The notes under the pieces were generated by a model, which did no database searches, was not told the DNA's origin, and saw nothing but the letters and a program-made list of their open reading frames with translations. The position numbers and the translations under genes were made by a program. Below are positions 1-10,285 of a stretch of DNA of 64,000 bases, piece after piece. Source of the DNA: Rhizobium sp. RM (GTDB taxonomy: Bacteria > Pseudomonadota > Alphaproteobacteria > Rhizobiales > Rhizobiaceae); the NCBI RefSeq assembly GCF_013390595.1, contig NZ_JACAWV010000008.1, positions 124,001 through 188,000 of the forward strand. Reading direction: 5' to 3'. Each line of letters starts with the position of its first letter. Positions within the stretch are counted from its first letter, which is position 1.

Positions 1-1254
1 ATCGTTCCCAAACATTGGTGGGCGGCCAATGGCACGGACGGAAAACCTCGCGACATCACCAAGACGACACTTGAAGTGCCGATGGGGTCTGGACCGTATC
101 GCGTGGCTGCAGTGACACCCGGCTCCACGATCCGTTACGAGCGTCGCGACGATTATTGGGGCAAGGACGTCAACGTGAACGTCGGGCAGAACAATTTCGG
201 CTCGATCGTCTACAGCTATTTTGCCGACCGCGACGTGATGTTTGAGGCCTTTCGCTCCGGCAATACCGATTACTGGTGGGAGAACTCAGCCCGGCGATGG
301 GCAACGGCCTATAACTTTCCTGCGGTCAACGACGGTCGCATCAAGCGCGAGGAGCTTGAAAACGAGATGCGAAAGGTCGGCGTTATGGTCGGCTTCATCT
401 TCAACACCCGCCGCGACAAGTTTGCCGACCCGCGTGTTCGCGAGGCGCTCAACTATGCCTTCGATTTCGAGGAGCTGAAGCGCACGATCTTTTATGGCTC
501 TTATGACCGTGTCGACAGCTACTTCTTCCGCACGGAGCTTGCATCCTCCGGCCTGCCGCAAGGGCGTGAACTGGAAATACTGAATGAGGTCAAAGACCTC
601 GTTCCGCCGCGTGTTTTCACGGAGCCCTATAGCAATCCGGTCAATGGCGATCCGGCAAAACTGCGCGACAACCTTCGAAAAGCCGTCGCCATGCTGAAGG
701 AGGCGGGTTACGAGCTGAAGGGCAACAGGATGGTCAACACCAAGACCGGCCAGCCCTTGAGCTTCGAAATCATGCTGGGAGGGCCGACGATCGAGCCGGT
801 GGCGCTGTCGTTTTCGCAAAATCTCAAGAAGATCGGCATCGATGCGACGGTTCGAAGCGTCGAGCAGTCGCAGTTCACCAATCGGTGGCGCTCGCGCGAT
901 TTTGACGTGATGTACAATGCCTGGGGAGAATCGATGAACCCCGGCAATGAGCAGGCGGAATATTGGGGTTCGGATGCTGCCAAACGCGAAGGTTCGCAAA
1001 ATTACAGCGGCATCAGCGATCCGGGCATTGATGCCCTCATCAAGAAAGTCATCTTCTCCAAGGACCGTGACGATCTGGTCGCCGCCGTCCACGCATTGGA
1101 TCGTGTTCTGTTGGCGCATCACATCGTTGTGCCGAGTTACAGCTCCAAATCCTCGCGCATCGCGTATTGGGGACGATTGGCGCATCCTGAAAACCTGCCC
1201 GAATATTCACTGGGCATGCCGACCGTCTGGTGGTCGGCCGAAGCTGGAAAATGA
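1..1254 (+). CDS. yejA: Peptide ABC transporter substrate-binding protein YejA-like (3' part)
   Basis: The reading frame is open from the first base, so the start and signal peptide lie outside the window; about 417 codons remain. The protein is a family 5 extracellular solute-binding protein: the visible part has the PMGSGPYRV stretch, the DYWGKD segment and the C-terminal lobe typical of oligopeptide binders. It would capture peptides or microcin C-like compounds in the periplasm and hand them to the YejB/YejE channel encoded just downstream. The YejA assignment comes mostly from the following yejB-yejE-yejF order. A 240-base gap separates it from yejB, so the two may be expressed at different levels. 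Confidence 0.88.
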   Translation: MVPKHWWAANGTDGKPRDITKTTLEVPMGSGPYRVAAVTPGSTIRYERRDDYWGKDVNVNVGQNNFGSIVYSYFADRDVMFEAFRSGNTDYWWENSARRWATAYNFPAVNDGRIKREELENEMRKVGVMVGFIFNTRRDKFADPRVREALNYAFDFEELKRTIFYGSYDRVDSYFFRTELASSGLPQGRELEILNEVKDLVPPRVFTEPYSNPVNGDPAKLRDNLRKAVAMLKEAGYELKGNRMVNTKTGQPLSFEIMLGGPTIEPVALSFSQNLKKIGIDATVRSVEQSQFTNRWRSRDFDVMYNAWGESMNPGNEQAEYWGSDAAKREGSQNYSGISDPGIDALIKKVIFSKDRDDLVAAVHALDRVLLAHHIVVPSYSSKSSRIAYWGRLAHPENLPEYSLGMPTVWWSAEAGK

Positions 1255-1494
1255 TAATGAATCGGCTGCGAAAGGTGTGAGCCACCTTCGCGATGACCGA
1301 AGCGAAAACACGAGGCTGGAACTGTGAACCGGCCTTCGTTTTTCCTCTGCAACGCCAGAAGCCTTGCTTTCGCTTCGAAGGCTTGATTCACATAGACTGA
1401 TACGAATCGTTCAGGGCGCGATGAGCGCCTTCAGGAAAGGACCCGGTTTGACAGAAGCGAAAACCGCTGGCGCATTGGCCCGAGGCAGGGACTG

Positions 1495-2589
1495 ATGGGA
1501 GCATATATTCTCAGACGTCTGGCTCTCATGATCCCGACCATGATCGGCATTATGGGCATTTCGTTTCTTGTCATCCAATTCGCGCCGGGCGGCCCGGTCG
1601 AACAGGTTGTCGCGCAATTGACGGGACAGGGCGACAGTGCGTCCGATCGTCTTTCCGGCGGCGGCGATCTTATCGGCCAGTCAGGCGGTTTCGACGAAAG
1701 CGGCTCGAAATATCGTGGTGCGCAGGGCCTTGATCCGGACTTGATCGCCAAACTGGAAAAGCAGTTCGGTTTCGACACACCGCCACTCACACGTTTCTTC
1801 GACATGATGTGGAACTACATCCGCTTCGATTTTGGCGACAGCTTCTTCCGCAACTCTTCGGTGATCGATCTCATCATCGACAAGCTGCCAGTCTCAATGT
1901 CGCTCGGTTTCTGGATTCTGATCATCTCCTACATGATTTCGATCCCGCTCGGCATCAAGAAGGCCGTTTCTGATGGATCGACTTTTGACGTCTGGACCTC
2001 CGGTGTCATCATCATCGGTTATGCCGTGCCGAGCTTCCTGTTTGGTATTCTCCTGATCGTTCTTTTTGCCGGCGGATCATTCTTCGACTGGTTCCCGCTA
2101 CGTGGCCTGGTGTCGGATAACTTTGACCAATTGAACTGGTGGCAGAAGATCATCGACTACTTCTGGCATCTGACCTTGCCGTTGATCGCGCTGTCGCTTT
2201 CGGCTTTCGCAACGACGACGCTTTTGACGAAGAACTCCTTCATCGACGAGATCAAGAAGCAATATGTGGTGACAGCCCGCGCCAAGGGGCTCTCTGAGCG
2301 CAAAGTGCTTTACGGTCACGTGTTCCGCAACGCCATGCTGATCGTCATCGCCGGTTTTCCAGGCGCGTTTATTTCCGCGTTTTTTACGGGTTCGCTGCTC
2401 ATCGAGAACATCTTCTCGCTGGATGGTCTTGGTCGCCTCGGCTACCTCTCGGTCGTCAACCGCGACTATCCGATTGTTTTCGGCACGCTCTACATCTTCT
2501 CCCTGATGGGACTTGTGGTCGGTCTCATCTCCGACCTCATCTATACCTGGATCGATCCGCGCATCGACTTTGAGCGGAGAGACGTGTGA
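1495..2589 (+). CDS. yejB: Microcin C/peptide ABC transporter permease YejB
   Basis: Inner-membrane permease of the binding-protein-dependent family, 364 aa, the usual YejB length. It opens with a membrane segment ([20 protein letters not shown], residues 9-28), then a periplasmic loop, then five or so further helices. The conserved cytoplasmic EAA-type loop that docks on the ATPase is visible around residues 250-280 ([20 protein letters not shown]). The stop codon overlaps the start of yejE (TGATG), indicating translational coupling. With YejE it should form the heterodimeric channel energised by YejF. Confidence 0.93.
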   Translation: MGAYILRRLALMIPTMIGIMGISFLVIQFAPGGPVEQVVAQLTGQGDSASDRLSGGGDLIGQSGGFDESGSKYRGAQGLDPDLIAKLEKQFGFDTPPLTRFFDMMWNYIRFDFGDSFFRNSSVIDLIIDKLPVSMSLGFWILIISYMISIPLGIKKAVSDGSTFDVWTSGVIIIGYAVPSFLFGILLIVLFAGGSFFDWFPLRGLVSDNFDQLNWWQKIIDYFWHLTLPLIALSLSAFATTTLLTKNSFIDEIKKQYVVTARAKGLSERKVLYGHVFRNAMLIVIAGFPGAFISAFFTGSLLIENIFSLDGLGRLGYLSVVNRDYPIVFGTLYIFSLMGLVVGLISDLIYTWIDPRIDFERRDV

Positions 2590-3734
2590 TGACAATCGCA
2601 GCCCCCACCACGGCAGATGTTGTCGTGCCACCGAAGCGCCCATGGTTTTCGCCGACCAGCAAACGACGTTGGCAGAATTTCAAGGCCAACCGCCGTGGCT
2701 ACTGGTCATTCTGGCTGTTCCTCATTCTGTTTTTCCTCAGTTTGTCTGCGGAATTTATCGCAAACGACAAGCCGGTCCTCGCCTCCTACAAGGGCGAGCT
2801 TCTGATGCCTGTGCTCGTTGATTATCCAGAGGAAAAATTCGGCGGTTTCCTGGCGCAGACCGACTACAAGTCGTCCTTTATTCAGGATGAAATCAACGCC
2901 AATGGGTGGATGATCTGGCCGCCGATCCGTTATTCCTACCAGACGGTCAATTCGAATATTCCGCATTCGGCGCCGACGCCGCCCTTCTGGTTGATGGACA
3001 GACAGCAGCGTTGCTCGGCTTATCCGCAAGGGGACGCCGACCCCAACTGCACGGTCGGAAATCTCAACTGGCTCGGCACTGACAACCAGGCTCGCGACGT
3101 CACGGCGCGGATGATCTACGGTTTCCGTATTTCGGTGCTGTTCGGTCTGGCTTTGACCATTGCCTCGGCGATCGTCGGCGTGACGGCAGGCGCCGTGCAG
3201 GGCTATTTCGGCGGCTGGACCGACCTGTTGATGCAGCGCTTCATCGAAATCTGGTCGTCCATGCCGGTTCTCTACATCCTGCTGATAATCGCGGCGATTT
3301 TGCCACCCGGTTTCTTCGTTCTCCTTGGCATCATGCTGCTGTTCTCATGGGTTGGGTTCGTCGGCATTGTGCGTGCCGAGTTTCTGCGCGCCCGCAATTT
3401 CGAATATGTTCGTGCCGCCCGTGCGCTCGGTGTCGGCAACTGGACAATCATGTTCCGGCACCTGCTGCCCAACGCCATGGTCGCGACGCTGACCTTCCTG
3501 CCCTTCATCCTGTCCGGTTCGATCACAACGCTGACCTCGCTCGATTTCCTTGGTTTCGGCATGCCGCCTGGCTCGCCTTCTCTTGGTGAGATGATCGCGC
3601 AGGGCAAGAATAACCTTCAGGCGCCCTGGCTCGGTCTGACCGCTTTCTTCACGATGTCGATCATGCTGTCGCTGCTGATCTTCGTTGGCGAGGCCGTGCG
3701 CGACGCCTTCGATCCGCGCAAGACGTTCCGGTGA
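2589..3734 (+). CDS. yejE: Microcin C/peptide ABC transporter permease YejE
   Basis: Second inner-membrane permease of the Yej importer, about 381 aa. I take the ATG that shares one base with the yejB stop; a GTG one codon earlier is also possible. A first helix lies near residues 38-58, followed by a long periplasmic insert of about 100 residues typical of YejE/OppC-like subunits, then the transport domain. The EAA-type loop is clear near residues 275-300 (EYVRAARALGVGNWTIMFRH). It overlaps the beginning of yejF by 4 bases if that gene starts at GTG. Confidence 0.93.
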   Translation: MTIAAPTTADVVVPPKRPWFSPTSKRRWQNFKANRRGYWSFWLFLILFFLSLSAEFIANDKPVLASYKGELLMPVLVDYPEEKFGGFLAQTDYKSSFIQDEINANGWMIWPPIRYSYQTVNSNIPHSAPTPPFWLMDRQQRCSAYPQGDADPNCTVGNLNWLGTDNQARDVTARMIYGFRISVLFGLALTIASAIVGVTAGAVQGYFGGWTDLLMQRFIEIWSSMPVLYILLIIAAILPPGFFVLLGIMLLFSWVGFVGIVRAEFLRARNFEYVRAARALGVGNWTIMFRHLLPNAMVATLTFLPFILSGSITTLTSLDFLGFGMPPGSPSLGEMIAQGKNNLQAPWLGLTAFFTMSIMLSLLIFVGEAVRDAFDPRKTFR

Positions 3735-3739
3735 TCGCC

Positions 3740-5380
3740 ATGACGGAAACCATGAAACAACCTCTTCTTTCGGTTCAAGATCTGTCGGTCGCCTTTCACC
3801 AGGGTGGTGCAACGAGCCTCGCCGTCGACCATGTATCCTTCGACATCATGCCGGGCGAGGTCGTGGCGCTCGTCGGTGAATCCGGCTCCGGAAAATCGGT
3901 GACGGCAAATTCTGTCCTGAAACTGTTGCCTTATCCGGCCGCAAGCCACCCGTCTGGCAAGATCCTCTTCGATGGCAAGGACATGTTGAGCCTGCCGGAA
4001 AAGATGTTGCGCCGCGTTCGCGGCAACGACATCACGATGATCTTTCAGGAGCCGATGACATCGCTCAATCCGCTTCACACCATCGAGCAGCAGATCGGCG
4101 AAATTCTCGAACTGCACCAGGCGATTACCGGCGCTGAAGCCAGGAAGCGCACTCTGGAGCTTCTGCTCCAGGTCGGTATTCGCGAACCGGAAAAACGTCT
4201 TAAAGCCTATCCGCACGAGCTTTCAGGCGGCCAGCGCCAGCGCGTCATGATTGCCATGGCGCTTGCCAACAGACCGAAGCTGTTGATCGCAGATGAGCCG
4301 ACGACGGCGCTCGATGTCACGGTTCAGGCACAGATCCTTGAGCTGTTGAGTGATCTCAAGACGCAGCACGGCATGTCCATGCTGTTCATCACCCACGATC
4401 TTGGCATTGTCCGGAAATTCGCGGATCGGGTCTGCGTGATGACCAAGGGCAAGATCGTGGAAACAGGCACGGTCGAGCAGGTCTTTACCCGTCCGCAGCA
4501 CGATTATACGCGCCACCTTCTGGCTGCAGAGCCCAAAGGCGAGCCGCCGCCGGCTGACGACAGAAAACCCGTCGTTATGCAGGGCGACGATATCAAGGTC
4601 TGGTTCCCGATCAAGGCGGGTTTGATGCGCCGCGTGGTGGATCACGTGAAGGCTGTTGACGGGATAGACATTACGCTTCGTGCGGGGCAGACCGTCGGCG
4701 TTGTCGGTGAGTCCGGTTCGGGCAAGACGACGCTTGGCCTCGCCCTATCGCGGCTGATCGCTTCGGAAGGGCGCATCAGCTTCATCGGGCAGTCGATCGA
4801 CAGCTATTCCTACAAGATGATGAAGCCGCTGAGAAACCGGCTTCAGGTCGTGTTTCAGGACCCCTACGGTTCGCTCAGCCCTCGCATGTCGGTCGGTGAG
4901 ATCATTGAGGAAGGGCTGAAAGTTCATGAGCGATCGCTTTCAGCCGATGAGCGGGACATGCTTGTCGCAAAGGCGCTGGAAGAAGTGGGGCTCGATCCCG
5001 CCACGCGTTGGCGTTACCCGCATGAATTTTCCGGTGGCCAGCGCCAGCGTATCGCCATTGCCCGTGCCATGGTCCTGAAGCCGCGCTTTGTGATGCTGGA
5101 TGAACCGACCTCGGCGCTCGACATGAGTGTGCAGGCTCAGGTGGTCGATCTTCTTCGCGACCTGCAGGCCCGTCACGATCTCGCTTATCTCTTCATCAGC
5201 CATGACCTTAAAGTCGTGAAGGCGCTTGCCAACGATTTGATCGTCATGCGGCATGGCAAGGTGGTGGAGAGCGGTCCCGCCGCCGACATTTTCGCCTCGC
5301 CGCAGGAAGACTATACCAAGGCTTTGCTGGCAGCGGCGTTCAACATCGAGGCGATGGAAACCCGGGCGATCGGCCAATAG
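3740..5380 (+). CDS. yejF: Peptide ABC transporter ATP-binding protein YejF (two ATPase domains)
   Basis: Cytoplasmic ATPase with two fused nucleotide-binding domains, 546 aa from the ATG chosen here (a GTG three codons upstream, overlapping the yejE stop, is the alternative). Walker A motifs GESGSGKS and GESGSGKT occur near residues 45 and 322; the signature motifs LSGGQRQRV and FSGGQRQRI and the Walker B/D-loop sequences ADEPTTALD and LDEPTSALD are intact in both halves. Each half ends in the oligopeptide-type C-terminal extension. It energises YejB/YejE, so one polypeptide supplies both ATP sites. Last gene of the yej operon. Confidence 0.95.
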   Translation: MTETMKQPLLSVQDLSVAFHQGGATSLAVDHVSFDIMPGEVVALVGESGSGKSVTANSVLKLLPYPAASHPSGKILFDGKDMLSLPEKMLRRVRGNDITMIFQEPMTSLNPLHTIEQQIGEILELHQAITGAEARKRTLELLLQVGIREPEKRLKAYPHELSGGQRQRVMIAMALANRPKLLIADEPTTALDVTVQAQILELLSDLKTQHGMSMLFITHDLGIVRKFADRVCVMTKGKIVETGTVEQVFTRPQHDYTRHLLAAEPKGEPPPADDRKPVVMQGDDIKVWFPIKAGLMRRVVDHVKAVDGIDITLRAGQTVGVVGESGSGKTTLGLALSRLIASEGRISFIGQSIDSYSYKMMKPLRNRLQVVFQDPYGSLSPRMSVGEIIEEGLKVHERSLSADERDMLVAKALEEVGLDPATRWRYPHEFSGGQRQRIAIARAMVLKPRFVMLDEPTSALDMSVQAQVVDLLRDLQARHDLAYLFISHDLKVVKALANDLIVMRHGKVVESGPAADIFASPQEDYTKALLAAAFNIEAMETRAIGQ

Positions 5381-5535
5381 CAACACAGGGCTACGGAACT
5401 GAAACGTTTGGACGCGCGTTGGTGCGCCCAAACCATAGACGTTCACTGCGATAATTTTCCCATTGCTTTGCTGAGGTTGCCGACCCATCTTGCAGATGTG
5501 CCCACTGGGCTGTGCGGTGTGAATGGGTGGTTGGA

Positions 5536-6783
5536 ATGGCAGTGGATGTGGTTGTTCTGGGAGCCGGAATTATTGGGGTTTCGGTGGCTTTGCAACTGTC
5601 GCGTAGAGGCAAATCGGTTGTGTTGCTCGACCGGAGAGGGCCGGGTGAAGAAACATCGTTTGGCAATGCGGGCCTCATTCAGCGCGAAGGGGTTGAACCC
5701 TATGGTTTTCCGCAGGACGTCGGACTTCTTCTGAAGTATTCGTTGAACAACCGTATCGATGCCCATTATCACCTGCGCGCCTTGCCGAAGATTGCCCCCT
5801 TCCTTGGACGCTACTGGTTTCATTCCACTCCTGCTCGTCATGCCGCGATCTCGCGCGCTTATGCGCCCCTCATCGAACATTCGGTGTCTGAACACAAAAT
5901 CCTGATTGAGGAAGCGAATGCTGACGACCTGATCGTCAAGAACGGCTGGATGGAAGCTTACCGCACAGCTCAAAAGCGCGATGCGGATTACGGCAGCGCC
6001 GAGCGCTTGGCCCGGGACTATGGGATTTCCTACACGACACTGAGCGCGGCGGAACTGGCAGAGGCCGAGCCGGATCTCCGTCGCGATTTCGTCGGCGGAC
6101 TGAAGTGGAACGATCCGTGGTCGGTTCGCGATCCGCATGCGTTGACGCTTGCCTATGTCAGACTGTTTGAGAGTCTGGGCGGGACGGTCATGCGCGGCGA
6201 TGCATCGACGTTGAGCCAGACCGCTAAAGGCTGGACGGTACGCACCGATACCGGGGCGATTGAGGCTGAACATGCTGTTGTTGCTCTAGGTCCATGGGCG
6301 GATACGGTGACGGAACGGCTTGGGTACCGGTTTTCACTTGGCGTCAAGCGTGGATATCACATGCACTATGCGCCGCAGCCGGGAACGAGACTCAACAACT
6401 GGTTGATCGACGCCGAACGGGGTTACTTTCTGGCGCCCATGCGAAAGGGTATCCGCCTGACGACGGGTGCCGAGTTTGCTGAACGTGATGCACCGAAATC
6501 ACCGGTTCAGATCGAGAGAGCGGAACGGATTGCCCGTACCGCCTTTCCGCTTGGCGGACGGCTGGATGCGGAGCCATGGATGGGCTCACGACCCTGCACA
6601 CCGGATATGATGCCGATCATCGGCAGGGCGCCACGGCACAACACGCTCTGGTTTGCCTTTGGTCACGCCCATCACGGATTGACGCTTGGGCCGATCACCG
6701 GTCGGGTTCTGGCTGAAACCATTCTTGGCGAGACACCGGTCATTCCCATCGATGCCTATCGCCCGGGCAGGTTCAATCCCTGA
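5536..6783 (+). CDS. FAD-dependent oxidoreductase, D-amino-acid dehydrogenase (DadA)-like
   Basis: A flavoprotein of the DAO/DadA superfamily, about 415 aa. The N-terminal dinucleotide-binding motif GAGIIG (residues 9-14) is followed by the family signature around FGNAG (about residues 38-42); the C-terminal half has the substrate lobe and a final FAD-contact stretch with GHAHHGLTLGPITG. I chose the ATG at 5536 because the GTG 24 bases earlier adds residues that precede the normal beta-strand. Members oxidise D-amino acids or related amines to keto acids with electron transfer to the respiratory chain. It stands before a glutamine-synthetase-like gene and a second flavoprotein, suggesting amine or amino-acid catabolism. 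The substrate cannot be read from sequence. Confidence 0.85.
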   Translation: MAVDVVVLGAGIIGVSVALQLSRRGKSVVLLDRRGPGEETSFGNAGLIQREGVEPYGFPQDVGLLLKYSLNNRIDAHYHLRALPKIAPFLGRYWFHSTPARHAAISRAYAPLIEHSVSEHKILIEEANADDLIVKNGWMEAYRTAQKRDADYGSAERLARDYGISYTTLSAAELAEAEPDLRRDFVGGLKWNDPWSVRDPHALTLAYVRLFESLGGTVMRGDASTLSQTAKGWTVRTDTGAIEAEHAVVALGPWADTVTERLGYRFSLGVKRGYHMHYAPQPGTRLNNWLIDAERGYFLAPMRKGIRLTTGAEFAERDAPKSPVQIERAERIARTAFPLGGRLDAEPWMGSRPCTPDMMPIIGRAPRHNTLWFAFGHAHHGLTLGPITGRVLAETILGETPVIPIDAYRPGRFNP

Positions 6784-6986
6784 GAGCACTCTGTCAGGAA
6801 TTCTCTGGCCTTTCGGCGTTCGGCCACGTACCATGCCTTTCATAAAGGGGAAAAGGCGCGTGGTCGTCGCGTCAAAAAGGGGCGAACGTCATCATGACGG
6901 CGAGATTTCTCATCTATCAGCAGCAGGACGATTTTCTTTAGCGCATCATATGGCGCGAACCGAAATGGAAAACAGCCTGCTGGTGC

Positions 6987-8348
6987 ATGATGGATGATAT
7001 TGAAAACGCAAAGAAATTTTTCGCTGACAATCCCGATATCGAAATACTTGAAGCGTTCGTCATAGATGCGAACGGTGTGCCGCGCGGCAAATGGATACCG
7101 CGTGAACGCGCCATCGACGTTCTTGAAAAAGGTATGGCAATACCCCGCTCCGTTTATGCCCTGGATATCTGGGGTCGCGATGTGCATGCGGCAGGTTTGG
7201 CGGAGGGAACAGGCGATCCGGACGGCTTCTGCTTTCCTGTTCCCGGTACTCTTTCACGTGTAAGCTGGCTTGGGCGACCAACGGCGCAGGTTCTTCTCGC
7301 GATGAGAAACCCGGATGGATCAGGCTTTTATGGCGATCCTCGTCATGTGTTGTCGCAGGTCCTAGAGGGATACCGCAAAGCCGGCCTCACACCGGTCGTT
7401 GCAACCGAACTGGAATTTTACCTCATCGATCCGGTCCGGTCTGCACTCGATCCTGTTCGTCCACCGAACAGTCGCGAAGGCCGTTGGCATACGGGTCAGA
7501 CGCAGGTGCTGTCGATTTCCGAATTGCAGGATTTCGAAGACGTCTTCCACGATATTGCCACCGCATGCCGGGCACAGGGCGTTCTTGCGGACACGACGCT
7601 GCGGGAAAATGGTCCTGGCCAGTATGAGATCAATCTCAACCATGTGCCGGATGCGTTGCAGGCGGCAGACTTCGCAGTCTTTCTGAAGCGCATCGTCAAG
7701 GGGGTGGCGCGCAAGCATGATCTCGATGCGACCTTCATGGCCAAGCCCTATGGCATGCAGGCCGGAAACGGCATGCACGTTCACTTCTCGGTTCTCGATA
7801 AGAGCGGCAACAACATATATGGCGGTGAAAACGGACCGTCGGACGCGTTGATGCACTCTGTTGGCGGTCTTCTGGAGAACATGGGGGAAAGCATGGCGAT
7901 CTTTGCGCCCCATGCAAACTCCTACCGTCGACTGACGCCCAGTGAACACGCCCCGACCTACGCATCCTGGGGTTTCGACAACCGCTCGGCTGCGGTGCGC
8001 GTCATTACAGCCAGTCGGGCGGCAACACGCATCGAGCACCGCGTCGCGGGCGCGGACACCAATCCCTATCTCGTTCTGGCAATGATCCTCAGTGCGGCAC
8101 TGGCTGGCATGAAGGAGAAACGTCAGCCGGGTGGCGCGATTTCCGGTGACAGCCATGCCATCAATCATGAGCCCCTGCCGACAAACTGGGATTATGCGCT
8201 GCAGCGTTTTACGCGTTCGAGTTTTGCTTATGCGACGCTTGGCCAGAAGTACCGCACGCTCTTCTCCGCCTGCAAGCAGCAGGAGCTATCCGAGTTTTCC
8301 TTGCGTGTAACCGACGTCGAATATGACGCCTATATCAGGACGGTGTGA
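6987..8348 (+). CDS. puuA: Glutamine synthetase family protein, gamma-glutamylputrescine synthetase-like
   Basis: A 453-aa member of the type I glutamine synthetase superfamily. The N-terminal beta-grasp carries the DANGVPRGKWIP stretch; the catalytic domain shows GPGQYEINLNH (about residue 208) and NGMHVHFS (about residue 261), the glutamate and ATP/metal motifs. It lacks the adenylylation-loop architecture of true GlnA, as in gamma-glutamylpolyamine synthetases. These ligate glutamate to an amine such as putrescine using ATP. A PuuB-like oxidase starts 3 bases after its stop, which strongly supports a PuuA-type role. Two ATGs in tandem open the gene; the ribosome binding site is weak. Exact amine substrate is inferred. 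Confidence 0.82.
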   Translation: MMDDIENAKKFFADNPDIEILEAFVIDANGVPRGKWIPRERAIDVLEKGMAIPRSVYALDIWGRDVHAAGLAEGTGDPDGFCFPVPGTLSRVSWLGRPTAQVLLAMRNPDGSGFYGDPRHVLSQVLEGYRKAGLTPVVATELEFYLIDPVRSALDPVRPPNSREGRWHTGQTQVLSISELQDFEDVFHDIATACRAQGVLADTTLRENGPGQYEINLNHVPDALQAADFAVFLKRIVKGVARKHDLDATFMAKPYGMQAGNGMHVHFSVLDKSGNNIYGGENGPSDALMHSVGGLLENMGESMAIFAPHANSYRRLTPSEHAPTYASWGFDNRSAAVRVITASRAATRIEHRVAGADTNPYLVLAMILSAALAGMKEKRQPGGAISGDSHAINHEPLPTNWDYALQRFTRSSFAYATLGQKYRTLFSACKQQELSEFSLRVTDVEYDAYIRTV

Positions 8349-8351
8349 GAG

Positions 8352-9653
8352 ATGGCAGAGGTCACCCCAATTCCCAATCCCGGTCATACGTTGTCCTGGT
8401 ATGCGGCCTCAGCCAACGTGAAATCCGTGCGTCCTTCATTGGAAGGGTATCTGGATGCCGATGTCTGCATCATTGGCGGTGGTTTCACTGGTATCTCCGC
8501 GGCGCTGGAACTCAGTGAGCGCGGGTATTCCGTGGTTGTGCTGGAAGGCGTGCGGGTCGGTTTCGGCGCCTCGGGTCGCAATGGTGGTCAGATCGTCAAC
8601 GGCTATAGCCGTGATCTTGAAACCATCGCCGGACGCTACGGTCGCGAAAAGGCTGTGAAGCTCGGAGCGATGTCGCTTGAAGGTGGCGCCATCATCCGTG
8701 AGCGCGTCAAGAAATATGCGATTGATTGCGATCTTGTCGATGGAGGTTTCTTCGCGGCCTTCACGCCCAAGCAGGTCCGCGAGATGGAAGCCCATAAGGC
8801 GCATTGGGAAAAACACGGACACGGTGGCCTGGAAATGGTGTCCAAGGCTGATGTCGGCAAATACGTGGAGACGGACCGTTATGCGGGCGGAATGATTGAT
8901 CGCTTTGGCGGTCACATTCATCCGCTCAATCTGGTGCAGGGAGAGGCTGCCGCTGCCGAAAGCCTCGGCGCACGGATCTTCGAAAATTCGCGGGTTATTT
9001 CAGTCGAAGAGGGTGAGAGCCCCGTTGTTCGCACCGCGACTGGCAGCGTCAAGGTGAAATACGTGCTTGTGTGCGGCAATGCCTATCTTGGCACGCTTCT
9101 GCCGGAGATCGGGGATCGTATGATGCCCGTCTCAAGCCAGGTCATGGCAACCGAGCCGCTCGATCCGCAGTTGATTGAAAGCCTTTTGCCGGCAAATTAT
9201 TGCGTCGAAGATGCCAACTACATTCTCGATTATTATCGCCGCACGTCCGATAATCGTCTGCTCTATGGCGGCGGCATCGGTTATGGTGGAAGCGATCCGG
9301 CTGACCTGACCGGTGTTATCAGGCCCAACATGCTGAAGACCTTCCCGCAACTGGCGAAGACGAAAATCGATTTTGCCTGGAGCGGCAATTTCGCGCTGAC
9401 GCTGACGCGCATCCCGCATATGGGCAAGCTTTCCGACAGCGTCTATTTCTCGCACGGCGACAGTGGTCACGGCGTCACGACCACGCATTTGCTCGGTAAA
9501 ATCCTCGGCGAGGCCGTTGCAGGCCACGCCGAACGTTTTGATGTGTGGAGTTCCTTGCCGAATTATCCGTTTCCTGGCGGAAAGACATTCCGCGTACCGC
9601 TCACTGTGCTCGGGGCCTGGTGGTACGGTCTCAGAGACAAGCTTGGGCTTTAG
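8352..9653 (+). CDS. puuB: FAD-dependent oxidoreductase, gamma-glutamylputrescine oxidase (PuuB)-like
   Basis: A 433-aa flavoprotein of the DAO family. The Rossmann motif GGGFTG lies at residues 37-42, followed by GFGASGRNGGQIVNGY, characteristic of PuuB/OrdL-type oxidases, and a C-terminal FAD-binding segment with SGHGVTTTHLLGK. PuuB oxidises gamma-glutamylputrescine to the aldehyde, releasing ammonia and peroxide. It follows the PuuA-like gene by 3 bases, so the two are probably co-translated. Its stop overlaps the convergent gluconokinase stop by 4 bases. The aldehyde dehydrogenase and gamma-glutamyl hydrolase of the classical pathway are not in this window. Confidence 0.82.
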   Translation: MAEVTPIPNPGHTLSWYAASANVKSVRPSLEGYLDADVCIIGGGFTGISAALELSERGYSVVVLEGVRVGFGASGRNGGQIVNGYSRDLETIAGRYGREKAVKLGAMSLEGGAIIRERVKKYAIDCDLVDGGFFAAFTPKQVREMEAHKAHWEKHGHGGLEMVSKADVGKYVETDRYAGGMIDRFGGHIHPLNLVQGEAAAAESLGARIFENSRVISVEEGESPVVRTATGSVKVKYVLVCGNAYLGTLLPEIGDRMMPVSSQVMATEPLDPQLIESLLPANYCVEDANYILDYYRRTSDNRLLYGGGIGYGGSDPADLTGVIRPNMLKTFPQLAKTKIDFAWSGNFALTLTRIPHMGKLSDSVYFSHGDSGHGVTTTHLLGKILGEAVAGHAERFDVWSSLPNYPFPGGKTFRVPLTVLGAWWYGLRDKLGL

Positions 9654-10159
9654 AAACGAATGTCCTTCAGGCCGGAAAAGGCGTTTTCCACGATCTCGTC
9701 CGGTGTTGCATCAATGCTGACTGTGACCACCCCGGGCTCGCCTGTCGGAACTTCCAGGGTTGCAAGCTGGGTCTGCAGCAGTGAAAGCGGCATGAAATGT
9801 CCCTTGCGCTCGCCCATGCGGCGGCTTAGCAACTCGAGGCTGCCGTCGAGATAGACGAAAGCGAGCTTGCCGTCGCAGGCTTCCCGAAGCCGGTCGCGAT
9901 AGATCTTTTTCAGCGCCGAGCAAGAGACGACGATACCGGCGCCTTCATAACCTTTGCGCAGTTCCACACCGATGAGATCGAGCCAGGGCCAGCGATCTTC
10001 ATCGGTCAGAGGTGTGCCGGCAGACATCTTGTCGACGTTCGATTTCGGATGCAGCTTGTCACCTTCTATGAAAGCGATGCCCAGTTTTTCGGCCAGTGCC
10101 TCTCCGACTGTGGACTTGCCGCAGCCGCTCACTCCCATCACAACGATTGCCTGTGTCAC
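9650..10159 (-). CDS. gntK: Gluconokinase
   Basis: A small P-loop kinase that phosphorylates gluconate to 6-phosphogluconate, feeding the Entner-Doudoroff and pentose phosphate routes. Walker A is GVSGCGKST near the N-terminus; the family stretches FIEGDKLHP, LTDEDRWPWL and CSALKKIYRDRLR are present. Total length is about 170 residues, normal for the GntK family. I chose the GTG at 10159 (a GAGG lies about 8 bases upstream); an ATG at 10192 would add 11 residues without obvious homology. It is transcribed toward the PuuB-like gene, with stops overlapping by 4 bases. Confidence 0.9.
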   Translation of the reverse strand: MTQAIVVMGVSGCGKSTVGEALAEKLGIAFIEGDKLHPKSNVDKMSAGTPLTDEDRWPWLDLIGVELRKGYEGAGIVVSCSALKKIYRDRLREACDGKLAFVYLDGSLELLSRRMGERKGHFMPLSLLQTQLATLEVPTGEPGVVTVSIDATPDEIVENAFSGLKDIRF

Positions 10160-10285
10160 CCGAACCTCGAATTTCCTGTTTTCGATGGCCAAGCCCTTAG
10201 AGCATTTCTCGTTCGAGGGAAACGGTTCTGTTGGATCAGGACAAGCAAACGCACTGCGGGATCAGGAAAATCGGAGAGGCTGATC

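Noticed and set aside
286-1185. Open frame of 299 codons opposite yejA
   Set aside because: No ribosome site or domain; yejA shows family motifs in the other strand.
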